In this document: one piece after another, positions 37,397-48,390 of the stretch
Position numbering within the stretch: the stretch's first letter is position 1
Layout of the letters: every line of letters begins with the position of its first letter
Origin: Porodaedalea pini
Lineage: Eukaryota > Basidiomycota > Agaricomycetes > Hymenochaetales > Hymenochaetaceae
Assembly (NCBI GenBank): GCA_002794775.1
Contig: NBAY01000007.1
Coordinates: 248,001 to 312,000 of the forward strand
Reading direction: 5' to 3'
Length of the DNA: 64,000 nt
Notes under the pieces: generated by a model
What the model saw: only the letters and a program-made list of their open reading frames with translations
Database searches by the model: none
What the model was told of the DNA's origin: nothing
Made by a program: the position numbers and the translations under genes

Positions 37397-38681
37397 TTAG
37401 AGTGCAAGCAGCCCGCCGAAGACGACGCCGAGCACGCCCACCGCGCCCGCGACACCAACCTGTGCCATATGATTCATTCCGTCCGCTGAAGAGGTAGAGT
37501 TCTTCGACGCCGCGGTCTGCGTAAATCCAATTGGACCAGACTCGGATGCCGTCGCCGACGTCGCTGCGACCAGAGCCGAGCTCACTGCGCTACTCGCAGC
37601 ACTCGCATCGCTGTCCTCATTAAACAGAACGGCATCCACAATATGCATCACACCGTTCCACAAAATGATATCCGGCGTCACAATCTTCGCGGTCGCGTTC
37701 CCGCTCGTCACGTATCCGCCCGAGGTGTTAAATTTTGCACTGAGGCCCTCGCCCGCCGCTGTCGTCTCGTTCGTGCCACTGCCGAGCCCGAGGAGCGTCC
37801 CGGTGTACACGGTTGTGCCATTGATCACATGATTCCTCAAGATATTCGTGAGGAGTGTCGTGTTCGAACTAGCAGACGTAAGGTTCTGCTGCGCTGCTGC
37901 GAATGCGGCATCCGATGGAGCGAAAACAGTTATACCGTGCAACAGGTTGATCTCGTCGCGCAGGGAGGCATTTTGAAGGGCAGAAGTGAAGGATGTGAGG
38001 TTATTTGCGAAGAGTGCATCATTGAAGTCGCCTGGGATGTCGATCACCGCGCTCGTGACGTGCAGCGTGACGTTGCCGACCGTAGAGGTGTTCAATACAA
38101 CAGCAGGAGTACTGGAAGGAAGAAAGCATCATTTAGCGCACGTGCAGTTGAAGTGACAGAATTTGAACACACTTTTGATTCAAAATGGACAAGGTCCCAT
38201 TTCTGTCCGTCCACGCGAGCACCTGGCGCTTGTCGCCCTCAAGGAATGTGGTTTGATTCAAAAGGGTGCGACCGACAGTCGTATTCGGGAACGTAGTGTT
38301 GACACTGAAGGTGCCTGGAACAATGTGGTAAGAGAGAACTGCCTCTAACGAGACGGCGGTAGAAGTAACGTTAGGATGCGCGCCAGCCCCTTAACATGAT
38401 AGTGATGATGATGATGTCAGAGACAGGAAGAGGGAAAGAATTGAAAATGAAAGAAACGCACAAGCATCGTTGTTCGGCGCAAAAACGGTCTGAGGCCCAG
38501 AGCCGAGCGAGTTCAATAAGCTCTGGCCCGCCGCCGTCGAATTGATGACGGTTGAGACATTGACAAGTGAGGTCAGGTTGAGGCTCTGGAACTCCTGCAG
38601 GAGCTGCGTGAGAAACGTTGCATTCTGAGCTGCAACGGGAACAGCGAGAAGGGCCAGGGTTGAGAGGATAGAGGAACGCAT
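37397..38681 (-). CDS. Secreted fasciclin (FAS1) domain protein
   Basis: Cell-surface adhesion-type protein with two FAS1 domains. The start MRSSILSTLALLAVPVAAQ is a clear signal peptide. Domain 1 contains STVINSTAAGQSLLNSLGS, QTVFAPNNDA, and, after an intron, LEAVLSYHIVPGTFSVN. Domain 2 starts VLNTSTVGNVTLHV, then HGITVFAPSDAAFAAAQ and ILRNHVINGTTVYTG, and ends NGVMHIVDAVLF, the H2 motif. A Ser/Ala-rich stretch and a hydrophobic C-terminus (VGVLGVVFGGLLAL) suggest a GPI anchor. Many N-glycosylation sites. Three exons, about 385 residues. A TATATATAC box lies upstream at 38751-38759 in transcription direction. Confidence 0.9.
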
Positions 38682-39162
38682 TGCGGGGGGTTTGTAGGGA
38701 AGATGGGGGGAATGGGCAGAAGTGGAACCCGAATGAACACAGGCAACCTCCTATATATACGTACGGTTCCACCTTCGGGACCATCTTGATGTCATTCGGC
38801 CATTGCTAGCGTCATTCGAAGGACCTCCAGGGGTGACAAGGCCAAGCACGAAGTTCATAACTGTGATGAGAACGTTGAGGAGCGTGCTCATTGACCCAAA
38901 TGAAGGAATAACAATCAATGTCCGATATTGCAGTGGCGACTAGAGCATTTAGAGTGGAGGCCCGCTAAGTGAAAATATCGCGTGAAGGTGGGGCGAACAC
39001 GCATTCTGTTCATCCGAGACCACGACGTGCTTCGCGTCGAATGTCAGGAACCTGTAATGACGAGTGGTGACGCATTTAGTCGGAGCTTCGTTTCGTCGAT
39101 CATTTACCGTTTCCGGCCATTGTTAATCTCGGAGCCGACCCCTAAACGTCCAAGTATCCGAC

Positions 39163-39461
39163 ACAGTCTCAGAGGCTAAGGTAAGCTGCTCACTCACTGA
39201 ATGCTGGACTTGTATTTCCGTCAGCTCGTTCCTTGTTCGCATTCATCGCAGGGCGTCGGTCAAGCATACTGAATTTGTGTCATGAGATTTGTCACACCAT
39301 TTGTTCGTCCCAGAGGTCAGTCTCAGAGGTAAGCTGCTCAGTCAACGGATACCAGACTTGTCCTTCGTTAATTTGTCTCTCGCTCGCATTGCGTTGAGTG
39401 GCATCGGCCAAGCATATTGAACTTGTTTTATGAGATTGGCTGCAGTATTCGCTCGTCCCAG
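39163..39461. repeat. Two diverged tandem units of about 150 bases
   Basis: Both units run through CAGTCTCAGAGG, TAAGCTGCTCA, GACTTGT, CGCATT, GTCGGTCAAGCATA (GGCCAAGCATA in unit 2), TTGTTTTATGAGATT or its variant, and CGTCCCAG. Unit 1 starts at about 39163 and unit 2 at about 39317. Divergence looks like one base in five or six. Confidence 0.65.
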
Positions 39462-40874
39462 CTTGCCATCGAGGTCCGCGCTTATCGTCTCAGCAGAACT
39501 TGCAGAGGGGAGCACTGAATGTCAACTTGAGCAGAATTAGTGCGGGAAGTGAAATGATACGAATGCTTACAGACACGCCTTCCAGTCAGATCTGCACCAT
39601 GAAAGCCAAACGTCTAACGTCTAAATGACAGTATGGATGTGCATAAGTTCGCATGCCTAAATAGCCTCGCGGGCCCGCCAAAGAGGATTACAAATTTGTC
39701 TTGAATCATCAGCGTTTATTTCTTTGTCTTTGCATCGAGGGAAAGAATTTGCAAGTCGTTGGAGGAAAGAACACTCACCCTGCTATTAGACACCCACATT
39801 GACTGGATCTGACGAGATGGATCCAGATTCCCGAGCAGCATATGTCACCGTACGCGGGAAACGCAGCCCAAGAATTGAAGCGCCTATTCGAAGAAATATC
39901 ATTCTTTCCGCAGGTGCGCCCCTGGGTCTGTATAACTATATGGCTCGCGCAACGAGGCTGGCGAACACCGCCAGCGCTGCTTATAACCTTGCGCAACCGC
40001 CGCACAAGGAATACGACTTTGGCTTGCGCACAATGTCCGGCAACGACGGTCACATATTCCGCAAAGCGCTTCTTCAATCATCGCGGGCTTTGACTCGATA
40101 CCCTTTTCGCAGATTGAGAGAGGAGACGATGCCAAATACCTCCCGACCTCATCTCCTCAACCCCCCAAGCTTGATCTAACGGACTCCTTGCCGAGCCCAT
40201 GGACATTTAGAAATCGGTGCAACTCGGATTCTACAACGTTCCATCCGCCTTTGCCCACCAAACGAAGAGAACAGGCACCAGATTTCGTCCAACGTAAAAA
40301 AGTGCACGTTCTTCATAGGGAAGAATACTTCCTGGCACTGAATTGACCATCGAAACCAGCGGAGCCGGGAGGTACACGTTGCAAAGCGAGCCTTTGAGCT
40401 CAACTAGGGAATCGAAGGCAGGGTTCAGCAGTTAAACCAGAACGGGTCTCGGAGGACTTACGTGAAGCGGGAGCGTCTATTTCTCTAAATCTCCTGGTCG
40501 TCTCCGATAGTGAGCTCTCGGAAGAAAGGGACCTGCACGTAAAGGAGACTCGGGAGAAGGGAAAGAGTTTTGCGTCACGGAGTTCGGACAAGTCAACAGA
40601 TAGATTCAATCTGTTGAGACAGCCAGGATGAATCTAACCCGAACGAAGGCGTTCTGTCTTCCGGGAAAGGCTTGACTCCCTTCCTGAGCAAATGCAGATC
40701 CACGACTATTCATAATTCATTATAGTTCAAAAGGAGTCTACGCGCATTGAAACTCTAGATCCACCTCAGCGAGATGTGCCCATTAAATGCGATTGTGAGC
40801 ATTTACATTGCGCGAATGCCAGCTCCGTTCTTTGTCCTCCATCTTTTTGAAGTGCATCTCTTTTTTTCCTTCCT

Positions 40875-41105
40875 CGGATGCTCGACGATCTATCCGTATA
40901 TTTCGTATCAGTAACGTACGCCGACGCTAAGCCACACCCGGAATCTGAGTTATCGAGCGTTCACGAACTCAGAGAAGAAGGTCCATCTTCTTCATATACC
41001 TTCATTTATCCGACGTCGGACGTTCGACGATTTCTGTCTGTATCAGTAACGTATGCAGACACTAAACCACACCTAAAGGTTTAAGTTATCGAGCACTCAC
41101 GAACT
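40875..41105. repeat. Two diverged tandem units of about 140 bases (second one shorter)
   Basis: Shared blocks in order: CGACGAT, GTATCAGTAACGTA, GCCACACC / ACCACACC, GTTATCGAGC and TCACGAACT. Units begin at about 40875 and 41017. Confidence 0.6.
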
Positions 41106-41910
41106 TAATACGAATATTCCCCTTGCTCTTCAAGGTTCGAATTGCAAATTTAGTCTCGGCCGACGGTTGCGAAGAAAAGCCTCCGCCATGTATATGCAGA
41201 AGCTCGAATGAAATATACCAGGCGCTTCGCTGAACGTCAAACACGGACTGATTTACAAAGAAAGGCTCTGCAATTAAGCCCCTGCGTCGGAGTTGCAAGG
41301 ACTCACGCTCACACTAATTTATCCTTATCTTGAGCCGCTCGTTCGGTGCACCGTAGTGGCTCGTTTCGTTCACAGGAGAGCATATGCATATGCGGAGGTG
41401 TAGTTGCTTTGTCCGAGGAAAGGAAGAACAAGCCGCTTGGCCGCTTTCACCGAGCAGTGAACAAGGTTGCGAGCCATGCGAAATGCGTGGCAGTCAGGGA
41501 AAGTTTGTTTGACATGTTGGCTTTCAATCGCAAGATTATTATCGTCGGTATCGCGTCGGGAACAAGGGTAGACATTGCATCCAAAAAACATGCAAGAACG
41601 TATTACTACTATCGCGGAGACGAGTCAGCCCTCAATCACAGAAACGGGGTATGGTGCAGAAGTTGATATACCACATGAAGATTACGCAGGAAAATCCATC
41701 CCCAAACATACACTAATCGTTCCACCTTAACAGTTTGAGTCAATAAGTTAACGTACACCGAATCGCAAATAACGGCGGTTCGGTCCATCTATACAAGACA
41801 GATAGCAGATAGGAGCTGGACACCGGTCGTGAGCCAGACGCGTGAGGTATATGGGATTATGAAGGGAAAACACACCAGCATTGCCCCACTAAGATAGTAT
41901 AATAATAGTA

Positions 41911-43469
41911 TCACCGCCCATGCTTAGCTCGCATCACTCGCTCGAAGCAGTCATATAGGGGGTTGTACTTCGCCGTAACAGTCATATGCGAGGCAAGGTA
42001 CGGGGGTGGTAAGAGCTGGTGGAACCCATCCTGGGCATCTCGCCGACTTTCGACAGGAAAACGGACAACCGTCGGTGGCGTCCCTGGACGAGACATAGCG
42101 GGCAGCATGTTGAGCGCACTCAAAGCTGCAGATGATGACGAAGTCGATATCGTGGACAGCGTGCGAGTGCGATCCTGCTTAGCCCGACCCCCAGCGAACC
42201 GCGTTGATGCAGGCGCTGGAAGTGTTGCAATGGAGTGCAAGGACGATATAGACCCCCTCCGCGATGGCACGCGATCCTGACTTGCACTGAGCAAGGAACG
42301 GCGTGTAGAGCGCAAAAAAGAGCTTACCACAGTTGTCGTTGTCTCCGATGGTGACTCTTTAAATGATTGAGCCATAAATGACGGCGATCCTGCTCGACTT
42401 GCGGTCGTCGCGCTTGACGGTGAAGCGGTGAGCTGGGCTTGTGCAGCTTCAGAATTCACCGTGAGAGGTGCTAGACGTGCTGGCCTCAGCGATGACCCGT
42501 GGAATGACTGTCCTCGGATGAGCGGATGGGGAGGCATCTCGATCTTCGCGTCCCCGTATGTAGACGAGTTTCGCATTAGTGGGTGTCGTCTGGACGTCGC
42601 CTTCTGCTGCAACTGAGTAGGAGATGGTGCCTCTGAGCGTGTATGTCGAATCGACGGCTCGTCTGGTGGCTGCTTGACAGCGGGTGGAGGGGTAGCAGCA
42701 GGGGTCGCGGGCGTGGACTGCGGCTGCACGCGGACAACGGGAGGTTGTGTCTGGGCCTGCGCCCTCGAAGAGGAAGCTTCCGGCCGGAGAGTCTCAACGC
42801 GTGTCAAATTCATTTCAGACTCTGCACGAGGCGTCGTCACGTCCTCCACCCCGTTTGCTGCTCGGTCCGCATTGCCGTTCATATTGTTTCTGCTCACACT
42901 ACTTGCAGGAGGCCCAGCTCTTTGCCGCTCTACGGGTGTCGTTGTCCCGTGGCCGCCCACATCGTCGTCAGCGTCATCATTGTTTTGCGGCGTCGCTGCA
43001 CCGCTCTCGCTAGACACCCATTCTTCATCATCATCCGTGTCATCCGAGTGCGCTATTGAGAAGCCGGCTCTTTGAGGCTGTTGCTGTTGCTGCTTTCCTT
43101 TGCTCGACAAAGGCGCGTGCGCGCGTTTCTGCTGCACAGCAGCTATTCGCTCTTTGGAATGAACTCGCGGATTTGAAGTGAGGTGGACGGGTCGCGGAAA
43201 TGGCGATGTTGTACGCGCTTGATGTAGCTGATTGATATGAAGAAGAAATACACAGTCAGACTCATACGATCGTAGATACGATTAGGATAAAGATATACCT
43301 CGACCGCACTGTGACCCGCCCTCTTGAGGTTCTGTTGCTTCGGCTGAACCACGTCCTTCTGAGTGAGCTGCAGATTGTTCAAGCCGACCTTCGAGCTTCC
43401 ACTCGATAGTGTGCGCTGGTGCTGGTGAAGCCGGCCATTGGAATTGCGCGTCTTGTTGTGGACCGGCAT
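41911..43469 (-). CDS. DUF3295-like Ser/Pro-rich protein
   Basis: Conserved basidiomycete protein, largely disordered, thought related to the AreA-type GATA N-terminal regulators (family recognition from conserved blocks, function not established). The start MPVHNKTRNSNGRLHQHQRT at 43469 is followed by SSGSSKVGLNNLQLTQKDVV. After an intron come LHQARTTSPFPRPVHLTSN and KAGF-like QRAGFSIAHSDDTDDDEEWV with SSESGAATP. Central blocks are NLTRVETLRPE, HPLIRGQSFHGSSLRPA and RLAPLTV. The C-terminus carries RTRTLSTISTSSSSAALSAL, RPGTPPTVVRFP and QLLPPPYLASHMTV. It ends DCFERVMRAKHGR. Two exons, about 465 residues. Divergently arranged with UTP6; the starts are 199 bases apart and share a promoter region. 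Confidence 0.78.
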
Positions 43470-43667
43470 CGTCGAGTCGCAGCAGATGGAGAGGAGCGAC
43501 CGGTTCGATGGCGATTCCATATGTCGGTCAAGCAGGTTCTCACGCCTGGGCCAAATATGGTACCACCTCATCTGTCACTTCCAATCTGGAAGCTCCGGCT
43601 TGAGCTAAGCACGCTGAAGGACTATAGTCAACAACTCCGGGGCAAAAAGAACAGAAGGTAGGAGAAG

Positions 43668-46116
43668 ATGGAGAGAGTGCAGTTTCAACAGGAGCAGGTG
43701 AGCTAAGTATGGAGGCAAAATAGGAAGCTCGCGCTAACAAATTTCATGCGCAGATGCTCGCTGAGCTGAAGGACTTGGTGCAAAAAGGTCTCTTCTCTCA
43801 GGTCAGCATCAGATACGCATACTGGCTTGAGAATGAGGCTGATACAATGAGTAGAGCGAAATTAAACAGATCATGAAGAAGCGGACAGCGTTTGAAACCG
43901 CTCTCATCCGTCGCATCCCGAAGAAGGGTGACTTCCTGCGTTATGCTGCATACGAAATGAGCCTTGAAGCTCTTCGGCGGAAGAGGATTGACAGGCTCAG
44001 TAAGTTCCAATGAAGAGCTCATGCCTATCCCCCGCAGACTCACTAATACCAGTTCTATGTCAGATATACCGAAAGGTCCTCCAACGATCTCGGATTACGC
44101 GCTCGTTCGCCGACAGTTCCAGATTTTCGAGCGTGCCCTGAAGAAGTTTAAAGAAGATGTCGGGCTATGGGTGCAGTACATCCAAACTGCACAGCGTGCA
44201 CAAGCTCGCGCACTCGTTTCCCGCGTCTGTGGACGTGCTCTCCAGTTACACCCAAATTCTCCTGCATTATACATCCTCGCTGCCTCGCATGAGCTTAAGC
44301 ACCTTTCGCATGCTGCCGCTCGCGTTCTTCTTCAGCGTGGTATCCGCATGAACAGCGAGAACGTCGATTTATGGAGGGAGTACGTGAAGATGGAGATGGG
44401 CTTCGCGGAGTCATTGAGAAGGAGATGGGACGTGTTAGGATTGAAGATTACGGAGGAAGTCGGTGAGAAGGATGGCCGTCAAGACGTGGAGATGGGTGGC
44501 TTAGACGAGGTTGCAGGGGCGAAAGTGACTACTGAGTCTCCGGCCGAAGAGGAAAATTATGATGAACAAGCGCGGAAAGAGGTTCTGAATGGCGCTCTCG
44601 TTAAAACTGTGATATCTAGTGCAGTCAAAGGTAGGATGGGCGGTCTTCATCATTTGCAGCGACTTTCTTATTGACTATACCAATTAGCCATCCCAACCCC
44701 CGATTTCTTCAACTCAATCCACACCGTTCTCACCACTTATCCTTGTCCGCCTCCCGTCCGCAGTTCCCTCCTCGACCACTTACATTCTCTCCTGCATTCG
44801 ACGCTTCTTTCAACTGCAAGCGTCTCTTGCTCATCGAAGACCTCAGAAGTCGACCTCAAAACCCATGCACAAGCCGCGAAACTCTACGCGACGCGCTTTC
44901 TTACACCTGATTTGGGGGTGATGCCCTCGTAGATGCCCTTCGGAGAGCTAACGAAGATCTAATGGAAGCGGTACGGATGCGGCATGATGATGAAATAGCT
45001 TCCGCGTACGCTCAGTTTGTCAGTGATTGGTTTGGGAAGGACGTCGATGAACATCTAGTACGCTTTTATCACAAACTTTAAGAAATTTATATCTTACAGT
45101 CCCACCAGAATTTGTATCTCTTGGCGTCCCTCCAATCCCTCTGCTCTTCGAGTCGATCACCCTCACTCTCTGCGGCACACCTTCGTCTCCTGCGCTCTCC
45201 GCAAAATCCGAGCCCGTTGTCCTTCAGCCAAACTCCTTAAGCTAGCTAGGAAATATGCATCTAGGTTTCCGAAGGATATAGATGTGTGGCTCCTTCGTCT
45301 TGAGGTGGAGTTGGCTCTTGAAAAAGAAGAGGAGAGCGCGGACTGGAGAAAAGCCTGGGAGGAGGCCAGAAAACAGTTCATGCCGAAAGGTACAGGGGCT
45401 GCATCGACTGGGTCCAGGAGGGATGAAATCTGGTTATGGGGCCTTGAACGCCAGGGCGAGCGGCCTTTGAAAGAGCAAATATCTGAGCTCGAGGTATAGA
45501 ACGACTTCGTTTCTTACCTTTTCATAATTTAATTATCTTCTGTCAATAGTCGCTACTCCGCGAAACGCAAGCCGAGCCGTCTAGCTCGCTGTCAGAGAGA
45601 CTTCTCGTCCGCTATATCCGCCTTTTGCATCAACGCGCACAAAAGGCAATTAGAATTGGTGAACCAGCTCCGTACAAGCCTGGTGACCAGAGCAAAGACC
45701 TCGCCCGCGTAGCGTCTCATTACCTCCCGGGTGTAGACGTCTGGGCGGCTGCCTTTGACATCTACTCCCATGAGAACGATCCCGATCTTTAGGATCGGCT
45801 GACTCAATATCAAGCCGTGGACGAATACGTCGAGAGAGATCAGGCTCTGCGCACGATCTACGAAACCTGGCGTCTGGCGTCCCCAGCAGCGCATGCTGCT
45901 GCTGCTCTAAGGTGGGCAGGCTGGCTCGTTCGGTATGGGCGAAGTGGGGAGGCAGCACGCGTCATCGCGAATGCACGCACTGCGTTTGTCATGGACGAGG
46001 CAGCTACTGCTGGTTTCGATCAAAGATGGCGAACGATCGTCGACAACATGGAGAAAGATGATACTGAAATAGAGAGGGTGGATAGTGGTGATGAGTTGGA
46101 TAGCGTCCATGAGTGA
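43668..46116 (+). CDS. UTP6: U3 snoRNP / SSU processome protein UTP6, with three frame lesions in this sequence
   Basis: Component of the small-subunit processome needed for 18S rRNA maturation in the nucleolus; HAT (half-TPR) repeat protein. N-terminal block MERVQFQQEQMLAELKDLVQ, KKRTAFETALIRRIPKKGDF and RYAAYEMSLEALRRKRIDRL match the family. HAT repeats follow (FQIFERALKKFKEDVGLWVQ, RALQLHPNSPALYILAASHE). Later blocks are KLARKYASRFPKDIDVWLLR, DEIWLWGLERQ and TIYETWRLASPAAHAAAALR. Three breaks occur. After LTPDLG a run of five G (44914-44918) throws the frame; six would continue as GDALVDALRRANEDL. At AAAA 45203-45206 one base too many shifts into the KLLKLARKY frame. TAG at 45790-45792 interrupts DPDL-DRLTQY. 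UTP6 is essential in yeast, so these may be sequence errors or a decayed allele. Confidence 0.82.
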
Positions 46117-47520
46117 AAGATACTGACGCGGGGTAAAGGCGAGGCACTAATGGCGCAGGTTAAACTCTGCTGACGTCCTAGTTATGGCGCGTCGCATTTG
46201 TTTTGCTTTCTTAATTATATGTATTTGCCGTTTGTTTTGGTTTGTTCTGACTTGATTATCCGCTTCCCTCGCCGCTGGCAAGCTCTCATCTCTCTCAGCG
46301 ACGGTATGGGCCGCAATTGCATTACACCAAGCGTATAGCAGAAGGATCACAATCAATGAACTGGAAAGTCGTCGTACAGCAGCAGATCTGACAGGTGAGT
46401 GCGACGTCATTTCTTTCACCAGCTTCGTAAATGATGATGAGAATCTCAGTTCACGACGGACTCTTTGCCAACTGAGCAGAGCTGTAACATATCTGCCAGG
46501 CCCTCGGCGATGCGGATCTCCTTGTACTATTACCACAGTAGTAATACGGCTACTCCACTTTTCGGATTGGATACTCGCACGTCAGAAAATCCCCGCTGCA
46601 CTGCATACGTCCTTCTTCCAAGTCGAGGATCATCTCAAAGCCATCCATATCCAAGACAAGAGGCGATCATTGGAGGTCATGCCGAGCCACCCAAAAGAGA
46701 ACAAGGCCCGTTTCTCTTGCTCGCCCTTTCGCGCGACCAGTCACCCGACTCGGGCTCCTAGAACAGTTTCTCCTTTCAAACAGGCACCTGAAGGGAATAC
46801 AAGCTCCGCTTTGCCGAGAAGAGGTCTATCCGCCGCGACTGCGAGATCAACTACCAGGAAAGTCCTCTGGTGGCAGTCATGGGCTGCTCTGCAGACTATG
46901 TCCGTGAAGACGAAGACCGGTTGCTGATCTAGCCATGCTCACACCCCCGGGCTTGTCACCGGCAAATATGACATTTGGAAGGGCTGGTCACGGCTCTTCT
47001 GTTATTTCCTGCTCCCCAACGACCGCTTCCGTCACCTCACTTACGGCTCCGAGTGCGGTCCCATGCGAATGAATTCTGGGCTTGTTTCGCTCTCTGGACC
47101 TGAGCGAACGCTCCCACGCGCGACAGTGCAGACGGTGCTGGCGGGGAAAGCCATCACGAAGTCGAAGGTGGCTGTATAACAAAGTGAGGGGCGAGCAGCC
47201 ACTGTTCCCATGAACCCTTCGGTATCGGTTACCGTCCTGTTTCCCCAAGCACGTTTTCCCACCGGCGTGCGTCCCTCGCTAGTCATACAACTTTAAATAC
47301 GCCTCGATGCCTGCATCTTCAACACAAAAAAAAGTCAAGTGTGCTCATTGGCGTGTTGGAAGTCTGACTGCGCCTCTAGTGAAATGATGCGGCTCAATAC
47401 GGACCTTAGGCCTCGACGATTCGCTGCGACACCGGGCCCCCGCGCCTCCCTCTGTTGAAAACGCAACGACAGGTTGCTTCGTCGCTCCCTACGCAAAATG
47501 AGCTTTCCCAGGAGAACATG
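46117..47520. other. Intergenic, no gene recognised
   Basis: About 1.4 kb. Frames at 46465-46761 and 46988-47286 lack motifs and exon context. A TTTAAATAC box near 47290 could mark an unrecognised small transcript, but no coding product is supported. Confidence 0.4.
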
Positions 47521-47528
47521 TATTTAAA
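47521..47528 (+). promoter_or_regulatory. TATA box of the small secreted protein gene
   Basis: TATTTAAA lies 97 bases before the ATG at 47625, a typical distance for highly expressed fungal genes with a TATA box. Confidence 0.45.
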
Positions 47529-47624
47529 GTCTCCTGTACGCATTTTCAACAGAGCACCTCAGAACAACTCAGTTTTCAACACCAAACTACTACACCCTTT
47601 GTCTACCAGTATTTTTTTCCTGCA

Positions 47625-47907
47625 ATGAATACCGTCCAGCGCATGGCCTTTATCTTTCTCTCCCTCCTCTTCTTCGCATCGCTACTTGCGACGGCCGGTG
47701 CCTTGCCTCAAGGAGGTCCCGGAGGTGGACAAGGTGCGCACCCTGATGGTGGAGGATCGTCCGGCGGCTCAAACCAGGGTTCGAAGGAGGTACGATGCTG
47801 ACCCTCGCGTGACCCCAGGCGTTTCCTCATCTTTCATTTTCCTCCATCTACTCTAGACCGGCGGTTGCGGCGGGACCGGCTCTCCAAGGTGTGACCCCAA
47901 ATATTGA
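47625..47907 (+). CDS. Small secreted Gly-rich protein
   Basis: Two exons, 71 residues. The start MNTVQRMAFIFLSLLFFASL continues into a hydrophobic core ending near ATAGALP, a strong signal peptide. The mature part is Gly/Ser/Gln-rich (QGGPGGGQGAHPDGGGSSGG). An intron 47790-47856 splits it before TGGCGGTGSPRCDPKY, which has two Cys. Stop TGA at 47905. A TATA box sits upstream. No family recognised; no CaaX end, so not a mating pheromone precursor. Could be a small secreted effector-like or wall-associated protein, without further support. Confidence 0.65.
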
Positions 47908-48390
47908 CGACCTCGAGTTATTTAGTGAGTACAATGTTAAACAACGTTCTTCATTTCATATTTACGCTGCTGAATATCGAAGCCCACCGATGTAGTTGTT
48001 TTGCACCCGTTTACTATCATTATGGACCTGCTGCTTAGCAGCAAGGCGATAAAAAGCCGAAGTGCAGCACTCTGATCGTCTCGTCAATGCATTTTATCTG
48101 CTTGATTATCATGTTCGCTGGTTGACCTGACCTCATGTATCCGATCAAGCATTGTCTAGCATCTTGTACATGAGTTCTGACTCTGATACTCGTAACGTGT
48201 TGTGTAATAGTATATTTCTTTCAATCCTTGACCTCCAGAAGGGTTTTAGATAGCAAGCTGGGGCTTAATTTCATAAGGAAAGCGGATAATCTACATTTGC
48301 AATGAAGTACAACATGGACCGCGCGTTTGCCTTGCAGAGAGAGTACGAACAAGATAGAATTGCGAATGATCAGAGTGACGAAGGTGGGTA
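47908..48390. other. Short intergenic interval
   Basis: AT-rich, about 480 bases between the small secreted protein gene and the next gene's stop. Nothing seen. Confidence 0.4.

Larger units (their letters stand above)
38682..41910. other. Gene-poor interval with diverged tandem repeats
   Basis: About 3.2 kb without a convincing gene. Frames at 39799-40179 and 41346-41666 were examined; neither shows motifs or a coherent exon chain. Two tandem duplications are listed separately. Confidence 0.45.

Noticed and set aside
47312..47392. 26-codon frame after a TTTAAATAC box
   Set aside because: Too short, no signal peptide, no homologous feature; not supported.
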